A DNA stretch of 64,000 nucleotides from Rubrivivax albus (GTDB lineage: Bacteria; Pseudomonadota; Gammaproteobacteria; Burkholderiales; Burkholderiaceae_C), in assembly GCF_004016515.1 (NCBI RefSeq), contig NZ_SACT01000001.1, positions 62,001 through 126,000 on the forward strand. Direction: 5' to 3'. Made by a program: the position numbers and the translations under genes. The notes beneath the pieces were generated by a model that had not been told where the DNA came from, did not search any database, and saw nothing but the letters and a program-made list of their open reading frames with translations. Below, in pieces: positions 52,771 to 62,403 of this stretch (position 1 is the stretch's first letter; every line of letters starts with the position of its first letter).

Positions 52771-53475
52771 ATGGCCAAAGCATCGAGCTTCAACATCGAC
52801 ATCGCCAGCACCTTCGACCGTGCGGCGTCGCAGTTCCGCGGGCTGGACACGAACGAGCCCGGCCAGTGGCCGCTGCTGCCCAAGGTCGCGGCCTGGGTGC
52901 TGGCGGGCGTGGCCGTGGTGGCGGCCGGCTGGTGGTTCGTGGTCTCCGGCGCGCAGGAGGAACTCGACGCCGAGATCGCCCGCGAACAGCCACTGCGCAG
53001 CGAGTTCCGCGACAAGCTGCGCCAGGCCGTCAACCTCGGCGAGCTGCGCAAGCAGAAGCTGCAGGTCGAGGAGTACGTGATCCAGCTCGAGAAGCAGCTG
53101 CCCGGCAAGGCCGAGATGGACGCGCTGCTCTCCGACATCAACCAGGCCGGTCTCGGCCGGGGCCTGCAGTTCGAACTGTTCCGCCCCGGCAACGTCGAGG
53201 TCAAGGACCACTACGCGGTGCTGCCGATCTCGGTGCGCGTCAGCGGCCGCTACCACGACATCGGCGCCTTCGTGGCCGATGTCGCCAACCTCTCGCGCAT
53301 CGTCACCCTGCACAACCTGGTCATCACGCGCCCGGGCCGTGACCCCAATGTCACCACGCTGACGATGGAGGCCACCGCGCGCACCTACCGTTACCTGGAC
53401 CAGGCCGAGATCGACGCGCAGAAGAAGGCCAAGGCCGACGCGTCCAAGGCCAACCAGAAGAGGGCCCGCAAGTGA
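52771..53475 (+). CDS. pilO: type IV pilus assembly protein PilO
   Basis: 234 aa from ATG at 52771, preferred because GAGGA sits 5 nt upstream; GTG at 52759 (in frame, overlapping pilN) is the alternative. Membrane helix about 38-60 (VAAWVLAGVAVVAAGWWFV), coiled coil and a PilO ferredoxin-like domain (GLGRGLQFELFRPG, YHDIGAFVADVANLSRIV). Dimerises with PilN and contacts PilP. Ends in a Lys-rich tail. Confidence 0.96.
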   Translation: MAKASSFNIDIASTFDRAASQFRGLDTNEPGQWPLLPKVAAWVLAGVAVVAAGWWFVVSGAQEELDAEIAREQPLRSEFRDKLRQAVNLGELRKQKLQVEEYVIQLEKQLPGKAEMDALLSDINQAGLGRGLQFELFRPGNVEVKDHYAVLPISVRVSGRYHDIGAFVADVANLSRIVTLHNLVITRPGRDPNVTTLTMEATARTYRYLDQAEIDAQKKAKADASKANQKRARK

Positions 53476-54017
53476 TTCGACGCCACAACCTGCCCAGGGC
53501 CGTGCTGGCCACCGCAGCGGCCGGTGTCTTGCTGGCCGGCTGCAGCGCCAACGAGGACGAACTGCGCGGCTGGATGGACCAGCAACGGCGCGAGGTCAAA
53601 CCCAACGTGACGCCGCTGGCCGCACCCAAGGCCTTCGTGCCCGAGTCGTACACCGGCGTCGCCGACGTCGACCCGTTCAGCACGCAGAAGCTGTCGGTGG
53701 CCATCAAGCAGGAAGCGCGGCAGCCGAACTCGCTGCTGGCGTCCGAGCTGAACCGCCGCAAGGAGCCGCTGGAGTCCTACCCGCTGGACAGCATGTCGAT
53801 GGTGGGCAGCGTCAGCCGCGACGGCCGGCCCTTCGCGCTGCTGCGCGTGGCCAGCCTGCTCTACCAGGTCAAGGTGGGGGACTACCTGGGCCAGAACTAC
53901 GGTCGCGTGACGCGCATCGACGAGACCGGCGTGACCCTGCGCGAGATCGTGCAGGACGCCGCCGGCGAGTGGATCGAGCGCAGCGCGAGCCTGCAACTGC
54001 AGGAGTCTGCGCGATGA
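53472..54017 (+). CDS. pilP: type IV pilus inner-membrane lipoprotein PilP
   Basis: 181 aa from GTG at 53472 overlapping pilO (GTGA). Lipobox LLAGCSANED, a disordered middle, then the HR domain (about 105-170: LDSMSMVGSVSRDGRPFALLRV, YQVKVGDYLGQNYGRVTRID) that binds the N0 domain of PilQ. Connects PilN/PilO with the secretin. Overlaps pilQ by 4 bp. Confidence 0.96.
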   Translation: MIRRHNLPRAVLATAAAGVLLAGCSANEDELRGWMDQQRREVKPNVTPLAAPKAFVPESYTGVADVDPFSTQKLSVAIKQEARQPNSLLASELNRRKEPLESYPLDSMSMVGSVSRDGRPFALLRVASLLYQVKVGDYLGQNYGRVTRIDETGVTLREIVQDAAGEWIERSASLQLQESAR

Positions 54018-56242
54018 AACCCTACAACGGCGCCGTGGGCGCAGCGACGACGCGACAGGCCAGCATTCCCGAGGAGAAGCGCATCATGCAGAAGTGGCGG
54101 GCCGGGCTGGCCGCGCTGGTGTTCGGTTGCAGCCTGCCATTGGCTGCCTGGGCCCAGAACGCGATCCAGTCGATCACGAGCAGCCAGCAGGCCGGTACCG
54201 ATGTCCTGCGCATCGAGCTCAAGGAACCGCTGGCCGCGGTGCCGGCCGGCTTCTCGGTGCAGACGCCCCCGCGCATCGCGGTGGACCTGCCGGGGGTGGG
54301 CAACGACCTCGGCCGCAGTGCGGTCGAGATCAACCAGGGCAACCTGCGGTCGGTGAACGTCGCCCAGGCCGGCGAGCGCACGCGCCTCGTACTGATGCTG
54401 CGTCAGGCGGCCAACTACGTGGCACGCCTGGAAGGCAATGCGCTGATCCTCGTGCTCGGCAGCAGCACGCAGGTGGCCGAGGCGCAACCGGCGGCAGCCG
54501 CCCCGACGCAGGCCGCGCCCGCCGCCGCCGCGCCGGCACCGACGCAGTTTGCCCCGTCGCAAAACCAGCAGTCGCTGGCGCTGCGCGACATCGACTTCCG
54601 CCGCGGTGGCGACGGCGCCGGCCGGGTGCTGGTCACGCTGCCCAGCACCCAGGTGGGCGTGGACATCCGACAGCAGGGCAAGGGCCTGGTCGTCGAGTTC
54701 CTCCGCGCGAAGCTGCCCGACACCCTGCGCCGCCGGCTGGACCTCACCGACTTCGGCACCCCGGTGCAGAGTGTCTCCACCTTCCAGAGCGGCGACAACG
54801 TGCGCATGGTGGTCGAGCCCACCGGTGACTGGGAACACAGCGCCTACCAGAGCGACAACCAGTTCGTGCTGGAAGTGCGCCCGGTCAAGGTCGACCCGAA
54901 CAAGCTCACCCAGGGCCCGGGCTTCCAGGGCGAGAAGCTGAGCCTGAACTTCCAGAACATCGAGGTCCGCGCGCTGCTGCAGGTCATCGCAGACTTCACC
55001 AACTTCAACGTCGTCACCAGCGACACCGTCACCGGCAACGTCACGCTGCGTCTGAAGGATGTGCCCTGGGATCAGGCCCTGGACATCATCCTGCAGAGCA
55101 AGGGTCTGGGCGTGCGCAAGAACGGCAACGTGCTGTGGATCGCGCCGAAGGACGAACTCGCGGCCAAGGAACAGCTCGACCTCGAGGCACGCAAGAAGAT
55201 CGAGGAACTGGAGCCGCTGCGCACCCAGGCCTTCCAGCTCAACTACACCAAGGCCGAGGACGTGGCCCGCGGTCTGACCGGGCAGAACCAGAGCCAGGGC
55301 GGCGGCGGTGGCGGCCAGCAGCAGGCCACGCGCATCCTGTCGCCGCGCGGCAGCGTGCTCTTCGAGCAGCGCACCAACCAGCTCTTCGTGTCCGACATCC
55401 CGAGCAAGCTCGACGAGGTCACCAGCCTGATCGCCCGCATCGACATCCCGGTGCGCCAGGTGCTGATCGAGGCGCGCATCGTGGAGGCCGACGACAGCTT
55501 CGGCCGTGCCCTGGGCGTCAAGCTCGGCGCGGTGGATCTGACCCGCCCGCAGCGCGCCGGCATCACCGTGGGCGGCAACTACACCGCCGTGGGCGCGCAG
55601 ACCGGCCAGGTGGCGCTGCCGATCGACTTCACGAACACGCAGATGGTCAACCTGCCGGCCAACACCAGCAGCCTGGGCGGCGCCAGCGCGGCCACCTTTG
55701 CGCTGTCGCTGTTCAACGCGTCGGCCAACCGCTTCCTGAACCTGGAGCTCTCCGCGCTGGAGGCCGACGGCAAGGGCAAGATCGTTTCCAGCCCGCGGCT
55801 GCTGACGGCCGACCAGACCAAGGCCCGCATCGAGCAGGGCGAGGAGATCCCCTACCAGCAGGCCACGAGCAGCGGCGCCACGTCGATCTCGTTCAAGAAG
55901 GCCACGCTGAGCCTGGAGGTCACACCGCAGATCACGCCCGAGGGCAACGTGATCATGGACCTGCTGGTCAACAAGGACAGCCGAGGTGACCTCACCACCG
56001 CTGGCCCGGCCATCAATACCAAGCAGGTGCAGACCCAAGTGCTGGTGGAGAACGGCGGCACCGTGGTCATCGGCGGCATCTTCCAGCAGGAGGACAGCAC
56101 CACCGAGAACAAGGTGCCGCTGCTGGGTGACATCCCGGTGCTGGGCAACCTGTTCAAGAACAACACCCGCAGTTCGCAGCGGACCGAACTGCTGATCTTC
56201 ATCACCCCGAAGATCGTCTCCGACCGGACGTCGGTGCGTTAA
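54014..56242 (+). CDS. pilQ: type IV pilus outer membrane secretin PilQ
   Basis: 742 aa from ATG at 54014 (coupled to pilP). An in-frame ATG at 54086 has a better ribosome-binding site (GAGGAGAAG) and begins a classical signal peptide MQKWRAGLAALVFGCSL; translation may start there (718 aa). Two AMIN domains for peptidoglycan binding (about 55-160 and 190-300), STN/N0 (LSLNFQNIEVRALLQVIADF), secretin N and secretin core ending VPLLGDIPVLGNLFKNN and RTELLIFITPKIV. Gly/Gln-rich loop near residue 430. Pore for the pilus. Confidence 0.96.
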   Translation: MKPYNGAVGAATTRQASIPEEKRIMQKWRAGLAALVFGCSLPLAAWAQNAIQSITSSQQAGTDVLRIELKEPLAAVPAGFSVQTPPRIAVDLPGVGNDLGRSAVEINQGNLRSVNVAQAGERTRLVLMLRQAANYVARLEGNALILVLGSSTQVAEAQPAAAAPTQAAPAAAAPAPTQFAPSQNQQSLALRDIDFRRGGDGAGRVLVTLPSTQVGVDIRQQGKGLVVEFLRAKLPDTLRRRLDLTDFGTPVQSVSTFQSGDNVRMVVEPTGDWEHSAYQSDNQFVLEVRPVKVDPNKLTQGPGFQGEKLSLNFQNIEVRALLQVIADFTNFNVVTSDTVTGNVTLRLKDVPWDQALDIILQSKGLGVRKNGNVLWIAPKDELAAKEQLDLEARKKIEELEPLRTQAFQLNYTKAEDVARGLTGQNQSQGGGGGGQQQATRILSPRGSVLFEQRTNQLFVSDIPSKLDEVTSLIARIDIPVRQVLIEARIVEADDSFGRALGVKLGAVDLTRPQRAGITVGGNYTAVGAQTGQVALPIDFTNTQMVNLPANTSSLGGASAATFALSLFNASANRFLNLELSALEADGKGKIVSSPRLLTADQTKARIEQGEEIPYQQATSSGATSISFKKATLSLEVTPQITPEGNVIMDLLVNKDSRGDLTTAGPAINTKQVQTQVLVENGGTVVIGGIFQQEDSTTENKVPLLGDIPVLGNLFKNNTRSSQRTELLIFITPKIVSDRTSVR

Positions 56243-56254
56243 AGGCGAGGGCGC

Positions 56255-58711
56255 GTGAACATGATTCGCATGATGTTGCGGGCCGCGCTGGCGGCCGTGG
56301 TCGTGGGCCTCGCGGCCTGCGGAGGTGGTTCCGACACCTGCCAGGAAGTCACTGGCGGCACGGCCTGCAGTGGTGGCGGCGGCGGCGGTGGGACGGTGGC
56401 AACGCCCCGGGCCACGGAACTGGTGCTCATCCTCGGCGCACAGAGCGTGACCAACGACGGTAGCCAGTCGGTCGTCGCGTCGGTGATCGCCGTCGATGGC
56501 AACCGCAACTCGGTGGCCGGCGTGCCGGTCACGGTCTCCGTCAACAATGGTGGTGTTGTCATCGCCAACGACACTGTCACGGATTCCAGCGGGGTGTTGA
56601 GCGCAACGATCGGCATCGGCTCGGACTTCTCCGAACGCACCATCACCGTGACCGCCACCAGCGGCGCGCTGACGCAGACCGCGGCCCTGCAGGTGACGGC
56701 GACGGGCGGCTCCACGGTGCTGCCTTCCGACCTGATCCTCACGCTCAGCGCCCCGACCATCGTGAACACGGGGGCCGAGCAGGTGGTGGCCACGGTCACG
56801 GCGCTGGATGCCCGGCGAAACGTGCTGCCCAACACCGGGGTCACCATCACCGTCGACAACGGCGGCACCGCAGCGCCCAGCGGCACGGTGACGAACGCCA
56901 ACGGCGTGCTCACGGCGCAGATCGGGATCGGCGGCTCGACGGTCAACCGGACCATGGTGGTCACGGCCGTGGCCGGGGGCCTGACACGCACGGCCAACCT
57001 GACAGTCACCGACACCGTCACGACGCCTGGGCCGGTGGCGGCCGACCTGAGCCTCAGCCTCAGCGCCACCAGCCTGCCCAATGCCGGCACCACCACACTG
57101 CGGGCGACGGCGGCTGCCGTGGACAGCAACCGAAACGCGCTGCCGGGCATCCCGGTCACGATCCGCGTGGACGAGAGTGCCGTGGCCACGGTGAGCGGAT
57201 CGGTCACCAACAGTGCCGGCATCGTGACGGCCGACATCGGCATCGGCGCCGACCGTTCGAACCGCCTGGTGACGGTGACGGCCACCAGTGGCAGCCTGAC
57301 CCGCTCCGCGTCGTTCCGGGTCATCGGCGCGAAGCTCACGGCCGCGTTTGCGCCCATCGTCAACACCGGCTCGACCGGCAACCAGATCGAGTTCACGCTC
57401 GTGGACGTCAACGACGTGGCCATGCCGGACCAATTGGTCAGCCTCACGTCACCGCAACTCGGCAGCGCCACCGGCACGACCGATGCGCGCGGCAAGTTCG
57501 TCTACAGCTACACCGCGCCGGCAGCGGCGGGCACGGTCGTCGTCACCGCCAGCGCTGCGGGGTATTCGTTGCCGGAAGACATCCAGGTCACCGTGCAGGC
57601 AGCCGGAACGGGGTCGGTGCCAGTCGCGGTCGGGCCCGTCGAGTCGGCCTCGCTGACGCCGAGTCCGAGCGTGGTCTCGATCAACGCCGACAGCAGCACC
57701 GACAACCAGGTCCAACTGCGGGCCCTGTTCGTCAAGGCGGGTAACACGCCGGTCCAGAACGTGCGTGTGCGGTTCGACCTCGCCGACAACGTGAACAACT
57801 CCGACGGCCAGGTCTCGTGGGTGGGTGGCGACTATGCCTACACCAACGCCAATGGCGTGGCCACCGGCACCTTCCGCGCGGGCACCCGGTCGAGCCCGAC
57901 CAACGGGGTCACCATCCGGGCCTGCTATGCGCTGAACGACTGGGACTTCGCGGCCGACCCCTGCCCGAACCAGGTCACCAACACCATCACGGTGGCCAGC
58001 GAGGCGCTGTCGGTCAACATCCGCACCAACGAACTGATCAAGTCCGGCGCCGCCGAACTCACCTACATCAAGGAGTTCGTGGTGATGGTGGTCGACGCGG
58101 CGGGGCAGGCCAAGCCCGATGTGCAGATCACGCCATCGGTCGACCTCACAGGCTTCTACAAGGGCTTCTACTTCTGGAACGGTGATTTCTGGCAGCAGCA
58201 GCTCACCCTGGCCAACACCGAGCACTACACCTGGAACGGCACGGCCTGGGCTGCCGGAGCGGGTACGACCACACAGCCGGTCTGTCCGAACGACGACGCC
58301 AACCGTAACGGTATCCGCGAGGCGGGTGCAGTGGGCGGTGCGGCGCCGGCATTGGCGGCCCGCGGCGAGGACCTCAACTGGAATGGCGAGATCGACCCCC
58401 GCAAGGCCGACGTGGCCATCAAGATGGTGGGTTCGTCGAAGACCGACGCCAACGGCTTGGCCATCGTGCAGATCGAGTACGGCCGCAACCTCGGCACCTG
58501 GGTCGACTTCGTGATCACGGTCACCGCCTCCGGGGTGTCGGGCACGGAAGCGCGTGCGCGCTACGTGGGCAACCTGTACGGTCTGGGCAACCTTCCGGTC
58601 CCCGGCAATGCGCTGACCAACGAGAACGTGTTCCCGGCCTTCGGCATCAGCCCCTACGGACGCGGCAGCTCGACCGGACTGCCCACCGGCGTCTGCACCG
58701 ACACGCAGTAG
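56255..58711 (+). CDS. large lipoprotein with three bacterial Ig-like (Big_1-type) repeats
   Basis: 818 aa from GTG at 56255 with AAGGCGAGG before it. Lipobox VVGLAACGGG, then a Gly-rich linker. Three repeats of about 100 residues (roughly 52-150, 154-254, 261-357) share the pattern NxRNxLPGVPVTVxVDxG ... VTNAxGVLTAxIGIG ... TVTATSGxLTRTA, like invasin/intimin Ig domains. The rest includes a fourth Ig-like stretch and two DxNxNG loops (DDANRNGIREAG, EDLNWNGEIDPRKAD) that could bind calcium. Sits 12 bp after pilQ and overlaps aroK by 1 bp, so it is transcribed with the pilus genes. Probably a surface adhesin or pilus-secretin accessory protein; exact role unknown. Confidence 0.85.
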   Translation: MNMIRMMLRAALAAVVVGLAACGGGSDTCQEVTGGTACSGGGGGGGTVATPRATELVLILGAQSVTNDGSQSVVASVIAVDGNRNSVAGVPVTVSVNNGGVVIANDTVTDSSGVLSATIGIGSDFSERTITVTATSGALTQTAALQVTATGGSTVLPSDLILTLSAPTIVNTGAEQVVATVTALDARRNVLPNTGVTITVDNGGTAAPSGTVTNANGVLTAQIGIGGSTVNRTMVVTAVAGGLTRTANLTVTDTVTTPGPVAADLSLSLSATSLPNAGTTTLRATAAAVDSNRNALPGIPVTIRVDESAVATVSGSVTNSAGIVTADIGIGADRSNRLVTVTATSGSLTRSASFRVIGAKLTAAFAPIVNTGSTGNQIEFTLVDVNDVAMPDQLVSLTSPQLGSATGTTDARGKFVYSYTAPAAAGTVVVTASAAGYSLPEDIQVTVQAAGTGSVPVAVGPVESASLTPSPSVVSINADSSTDNQVQLRALFVKAGNTPVQNVRVRFDLADNVNNSDGQVSWVGGDYAYTNANGVATGTFRAGTRSSPTNGVTIRACYALNDWDFAADPCPNQVTNTITVASEALSVNIRTNELIKSGAAELTYIKEFVVMVVDAAGQAKPDVQITPSVDLTGFYKGFYFWNGDFWQQQLTLANTEHYTWNGTAWAAGAGTTTQPVCPNDDANRNGIREAGAVGGAAPALAARGEDLNWNGEIDPRKADVAIKMVGSSKTDANGLAIVQIEYGRNLGTWVDFVITVTASGVSGTEARARYVGNLYGLGNLPVPGNALTNENVFPAFGISPYGRGSSTGLPTGVCTDTQ

Positions 58712-59262
58712 TGAACATCGCCCTCGTCGGCATGCCCGGCTGTGGCAAGTCCACGGTCGGGCGGCAACTGGCCCGCCAACTGGGCCGTGACTTTGCCGAC
58801 AGCGACGCCGAGATCGAGCAGCAGATCGGCTGCTCGATCCGCGAGTACTTCGACCGTGAGGGCGAGGCCGCTTTCCGCGATGTCGAGCAGAAGGTCATCG
58901 CGCGCCTGACGCAGGCCGATGGCCTGGTGCTGGCCACCGGCGGTGGGGCGGTGCTGCGCCCCGAGAACCGCGATGCGCTGCACGGCCGCTGCACCGTCTT
59001 CTACCTGCGCTCCACGCCGGAGGAACTGGCACGGCGCCTGCGCCATGACACCCAGCGCCCGCTGCTGCAGGGCGGCAACCCGCTGTTCAAGCTGCGCACG
59101 CTGTTCCGCGAGCGCGATCCGCTGTACCGGCGCACCGCGCACTACGTGGTCGAAACGCCACGACCTTCGGTGCCGGCGCTGCTGAACATGGTGCTGATGC
59201 AGCTGGAGCTGGCCGGGCTGGTCGACCCTTCGCAGGTGCCGGCAACCATCGGCCACGGCTGA
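58711..59262 (+). CDS. aroK: shikimate kinase
   Basis: 183 aa from GTG at 58711 (shares one base with the preceding stop). P-loop [11 protein letters not shown], shikimate-binding DSDAEIE and TGGGAVLR, lid region RPLLQG and the adenine-binding DPLYRRTA. Phosphorylates shikimate in aromatic amino-acid synthesis. Its usual neighbour order pilQ-aroK-aroB is interrupted only by the Ig-repeat gene. Confidence 0.97.
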   Translation: MNIALVGMPGCGKSTVGRQLARQLGRDFADSDAEIEQQIGCSIREYFDREGEAAFRDVEQKVIARLTQADGLVLATGGGAVLRPENRDALHGRCTVFYLRSTPEELARRLRHDTQRPLLQGGNPLFKLRTLFRERDPLYRRTAHYVVETPRPSVPALLNMVLMQLELAGLVDPSQVPATIGHG

Positions 59263-59314
59263 CGCTGTCGGTCGCGGCAGCGGGGCGGCTTCGGCCCCCG
59301 CCTACACTCGCGGC

Positions 59315-60397
59315 ATGCGAGACATCGTCACCGTCGACACCGGCCACGAGCGCTACGACATCCTCGTCGGCCCCGGCCTGCTGGCTGACCCCGCGGCCTG
59401 GGCGGGCCTGCCGAAGGCCGCGCTGGCGGTGGTGGTGAGCAACACCACGGTGGCGCCGCTGTACGCGCAGCAGGTGGTGCAGCAGCTCGGCACACGGTAC
59501 GCACGGGTCACCCAGGTCACGCTGCCCGACGGCGAGGCGCACAAGGACTGGGCGACGATGAACCTCATCTTCGACCACCTGCTGGCCGAGGGCGCCGACC
59601 GCAAGACCGTGCTCTTCGCGCTGGGCGGGGGCGTGGTGGGCGACATCACCGGCTTCGCGGCCGCTTGCTTCATGCGCGGCGTGCCCTTCGTGCAGCTGCC
59701 GACGACGCTGCTGGCGCAGGTGGATTCCTCGGTGGGCGGCAAGACCGCGGTGAACCACCCGCTGGGCAAGAACATGATCGGCGCCTTCTACCAGCCGCGC
59801 CGCGTGCTCTGCGACCTCGACACCCTGGCCACGCTTCCGCCGCGCGAGTTCTCGGCCGGCCTGGCGGAGGTGATCAAGTACGGCCCGATCGCCGACATGG
59901 CCTTCCTGGACTGGATCGAGGCGCACCTCGACGCCCTGGTGGCCCGCGAGCCGGCGGCGCTGGCGCACGCGGTGCGACGCAGCTGCGAGATCAAGGCGCA
60001 GGTGGTCGGCGCCGACGAGAAGGAGGCCGGCCTGCGCGCCATCCTGAACTTCGGCCACACCTTCGGCCACGCCATCGAGGCCGGGCTGGGGTTCGGCGAA
60101 TGGCTGCACGGTGAAGCCGTGGGTTGCGGCATGGTGCTGGCTGCGGCGCTGTCTGCGCGTCTGGGCGGGGTCGACGAGGCCTTCGTCCGCCGGCTGACCG
60201 CGCTCGTCCGCCGCGCCGGCCTGCCCGTGCAGCCACCGGCCCTGGGCGCCGAGCGCTGGCTGTCGCTGATGCGCATGGACAAGAAGAGCGAGGCCGGCGA
60301 GATCCGCTTCGTGCTGCTGGACGCGCCGGGCAAGGCGTCGATGCGCCCGGCGCCCGACGCCCTGGTGACGGACGTGCTGCGCGCCCACGGCGGCTGA
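59315..60397 (+). CDS. aroB: 3-dehydroquinate synthase
   Basis: 360 aa. NAD-binding [39 protein letters not shown], zinc ligands in [11 protein letters not shown] and a conserved [10 protein letters not shown] helix. Converts DAHP to 3-dehydroquinate. ATG at 59315; TACACT at 59303-59308 resembles a -10 element placed so close that a transcript from it would be leaderless, but cotranscription with aroK is the simpler view. Shares one base with the dgt start. Confidence 0.97.
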   Translation: MRDIVTVDTGHERYDILVGPGLLADPAAWAGLPKAALAVVVSNTTVAPLYAQQVVQQLGTRYARVTQVTLPDGEAHKDWATMNLIFDHLLAEGADRKTVLFALGGGVVGDITGFAAACFMRGVPFVQLPTTLLAQVDSSVGGKTAVNHPLGKNMIGAFYQPRRVLCDLDTLATLPPREFSAGLAEVIKYGPIADMAFLDWIEAHLDALVAREPAALAHAVRRSCEIKAQVVGADEKEAGLRAILNFGHTFGHAIEAGLGFGEWLHGEAVGCGMVLAAALSARLGGVDEAFVRRLTALVRRAGLPVQPPALGAERWLSLMRMDKKSEAGEIRFVLLDAPGKASMRPAPDALVTDVLRAHGG

Positions 60398-61608
60398 TGC
60401 ACCCGACAGCCGGCCCCATCGATCCTCCGGGCCTGCTGGCCGGCGGCCTGGCGCCCTGGGCCAGCGACCCCACCCGCAGCCGGGGCCGCCGTCACCCCGA
60501 ACCACCGCCCGCGCCGCGCACCGAGCACCAGCGCGACCGCGACCGCATCGTGCACAGCACCGCGTTCCGGCGGCTGGTCTACAAGACGCAGGTCTTTATC
60601 AACCACGAAGGCGACCTGTTCCGCACGCGGCTGACCCATTCGCTGGAGGTGGCGCAGATCAGCCGCTCGATGGCGCGGTTGCTGCGGCTCAACGAAGACC
60701 TGGTCGAGGCCATCGCCCTGGCCCATGACCTGGGCCACACGCCGTTCGGCCACGCGGGCCAGGATGCGCTGGACGCCTGCATGGCGCCGCATGGCGGGTT
60801 CGAGCACAACCTGCAGAGCCTGCGCGTGGTGGACCGGCTGGAGCAGCGCTACGCCGCGTTCGACGGCCTGAACCTCAGCTTCGAGGCGCGCGAAGGCATC
60901 CTCAAGCGCTGCCCGCGCGCCACCGCCGAGCGCCTGGAGGCCGAGGAGCCGGGGGGTGTCGGCCGGCGCTTCCTGGACGGCACCCAGCCTAGCCTGGAGG
61001 CGCAACTGGTCAACCTGGCCGACGAGATCGCCTACAACGCGCACGACATCGACGACGGCGTGCGCGCCGGCCTCCTGCAGGTGGAGCAGCTGCAGGGCCA
61101 GCCGCTGTTCGACCGCTTCCGTGCTCAGGCGCTGGCGGCCCACCCGGCGCTGACGCAGCAGCCGCGCCGCTGGCTGGCGGAGACGCTGCGCCACATGCTG
61201 TCGGCCCAGGTCTACGACGTGGTGGACCACACACGTGCCACGCTGGCGGCGCTGGCGCCGCCCGATGCCGATGCGGCGCGCGCGCTGGGGCGTGAGCACG
61301 GGCCACTGGTGCGCGCCAGCGCGGACATGCGGCGCGACAGTGCCAGCCTGAAGCGGCTGCTGTTCGCTGCGCTGTACCGGCACCCGCAGGTCACCGCCAT
61401 GACGGACCGTGCCCGGGGCGTGGTCCGCGAGCTTTTCGAGGCCTACATGGGCGCGCCCCAAGAACTGCCGCCCGACCATGCCGCCAAGGCCGAACGCGAC
61501 CTGCCGCGCGCGGTGGCCGACTACATCGCCGGCATGACCGACCGCTTTGCCCTGCGCGAGCACCACCGCCTGACCGGCCGGCGGGTGTTCGACGGCGATG
61601 TGCTCTAG
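60397..61608 (+). CDS. dgt: dGTPase-like deoxyribonucleoside triphosphate triphosphohydrolase
   Basis: 403 aa from ATG at 60397. HD superfamily: RTRLTHSLEVAQISRSMAR (first His), IALAHDLGHTPFGHAG (HD pair) and NLADEIAYNAHDIDDG (distal Asp) complete the metal site; the initial RDRIVHSTAFRRL motif is typical of Dgt. Hydrolyses dNTPs to nucleoside and tripolyphosphate. Conserved aroB-dgt neighbours in betaproteobacteria. Confidence 0.95.
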   Translation: MHPTAGPIDPPGLLAGGLAPWASDPTRSRGRRHPEPPPAPRTEHQRDRDRIVHSTAFRRLVYKTQVFINHEGDLFRTRLTHSLEVAQISRSMARLLRLNEDLVEAIALAHDLGHTPFGHAGQDALDACMAPHGGFEHNLQSLRVVDRLEQRYAAFDGLNLSFEAREGILKRCPRATAERLEAEEPGGVGRRFLDGTQPSLEAQLVNLADEIAYNAHDIDDGVRAGLLQVEQLQGQPLFDRFRAQALAAHPALTQQPRRWLAETLRHMLSAQVYDVVDHTRATLAALAPPDADAARALGREHGPLVRASADMRRDSASLKRLLFAALYRHPQVTAMTDRARGVVRELFEAYMGAPQELPPDHAAKAERDLPRAVADYIAGMTDRFALREHHRLTGRRVFDGDVL

Positions 61609-61661
61609 GCACCGTGAGTCCTGCCAGTGGCTGTCGGCATGCATGACCGCCGGCTGACGAC

Positions 61662-62333
61662 ATGGCCCGCCTGCCGCGCCTGACCTTGGCCGGCCACGCG
61701 CACTGCGTGCGCCAGGCCACCGTGCACGGCCAGCCGCTGACCCTGGACGCCGCCGACGTTCAGGCGCTGCGTGGCGCCATGCGGGAGTTGTCGGTCCAGT
61801 ACCGGGTGGCCATCTGGGCCTACGGTGTGCTGCCGGAGGCGCTGGACCTGGTGCTGTGCCCGGAAACCACCGACGGCCTGGGCCGTTTCATGCAGGCCCT
61901 GGGCCGGCGCTACGTGCAGGCCTTCAACCGACGCCATGGGCGCCACGGCGCGCTGTGGGCCGGGCGATACCGCGCCACCGTGGTCGAAACCGGTGAGTGG
62001 CTGCTCGCTTGCATACTGCACGTGGAGCATGCGGCGTGGCGTGCACAACAGCCCAGCAGCGGGCCGCACCACCTGGGTCAGACGCGCGACCCGCTGCTGG
62101 CCGACGCGCCCGTGTTCTGGACCCTGGGCAACACCCCGTTCGAACGCGAGCTGGCCTGGCGCCAGCGGCTGGAGCAGGGGCCGGACCCGGCCACGGGCGC
62201 CCTGCTGGCACGGGCCGTGCATGGTGCCTGGGCCATCGGCTCGCCGGCGTTCACCGCCGAGCTCGAAGCCGCGACGGGCCGCCCGGCGCAGCCGCGCCGA
62301 CCTGGACGGCCTCGCAGGGTGGTTTCGGACTGA
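61662..62333 (+). CDS. RAYT/IS200-like transposase relative, probably domesticated (HUH motif lost)
   Basis: 223 aa. Keeps the REP-associated tyrosine transposase frame: MARLPRLTLAGHAHCV at the start, FMQALGRRYVQAFNRRHGRHG (Tyr84 in the position of the catalytic tyrosine helix) and LWAGRYRATVVE. The metal-binding HUH segment, normally YVLMPNHFHLL, reads YGVLPEALDLVL (54-65), and the N-terminal HxIxRG is HCVRQA, so DNA cleavage is unlikely. The C-terminal part (LGNTPFERELAWRQRLEQG, RRPGRPRR) is extra. No insertion-sequence ends. Lies between dgt and gltB; I recall relatives at the same place in other Burkholderiales. Confidence 0.8.
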   Translation: MARLPRLTLAGHAHCVRQATVHGQPLTLDAADVQALRGAMRELSVQYRVAIWAYGVLPEALDLVLCPETTDGLGRFMQALGRRYVQAFNRRHGRHGALWAGRYRATVVETGEWLLACILHVEHAAWRAQQPSSGPHHLGQTRDPLLADAPVFWTLGNTPFERELAWRQRLEQGPDPATGALLARAVHGAWAIGSPAFTAELEAATGRPAQPRRPGRPRRVVSD

Positions 62334-62401
62334 CTGTGTCCCCAATTAAGTCCAGAGGAGATGGATGATCTGGCATATCGACTCTGACCCCAATTGATTT
62401 C
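62332..62401. repeat. two imperfect 22-bp direct repeats with CCCCAATT core
   Basis: Copies at 62332-62353 and 62380-62401 match at 17 of 22 positions, both with core CCCCAATT. The first overlaps the transposase-like stop codon. The second is followed by a short dyad CAATTG-ATTT-CAATTG (62391-62406). AT-rich and unlike the surrounding sequence; resembles the extragenic repeats that accompany RAYT-type genes. Confidence 0.6.
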
Positions 62402-62403
62402 AA

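Noticed and set aside
53897..57433. 1178-codon minus frame opposite pilP-pilQ and the Ig-repeat gene
   Set aside because: Codon-composition shadow of the plus-strand genes; no signal peptide or motif.
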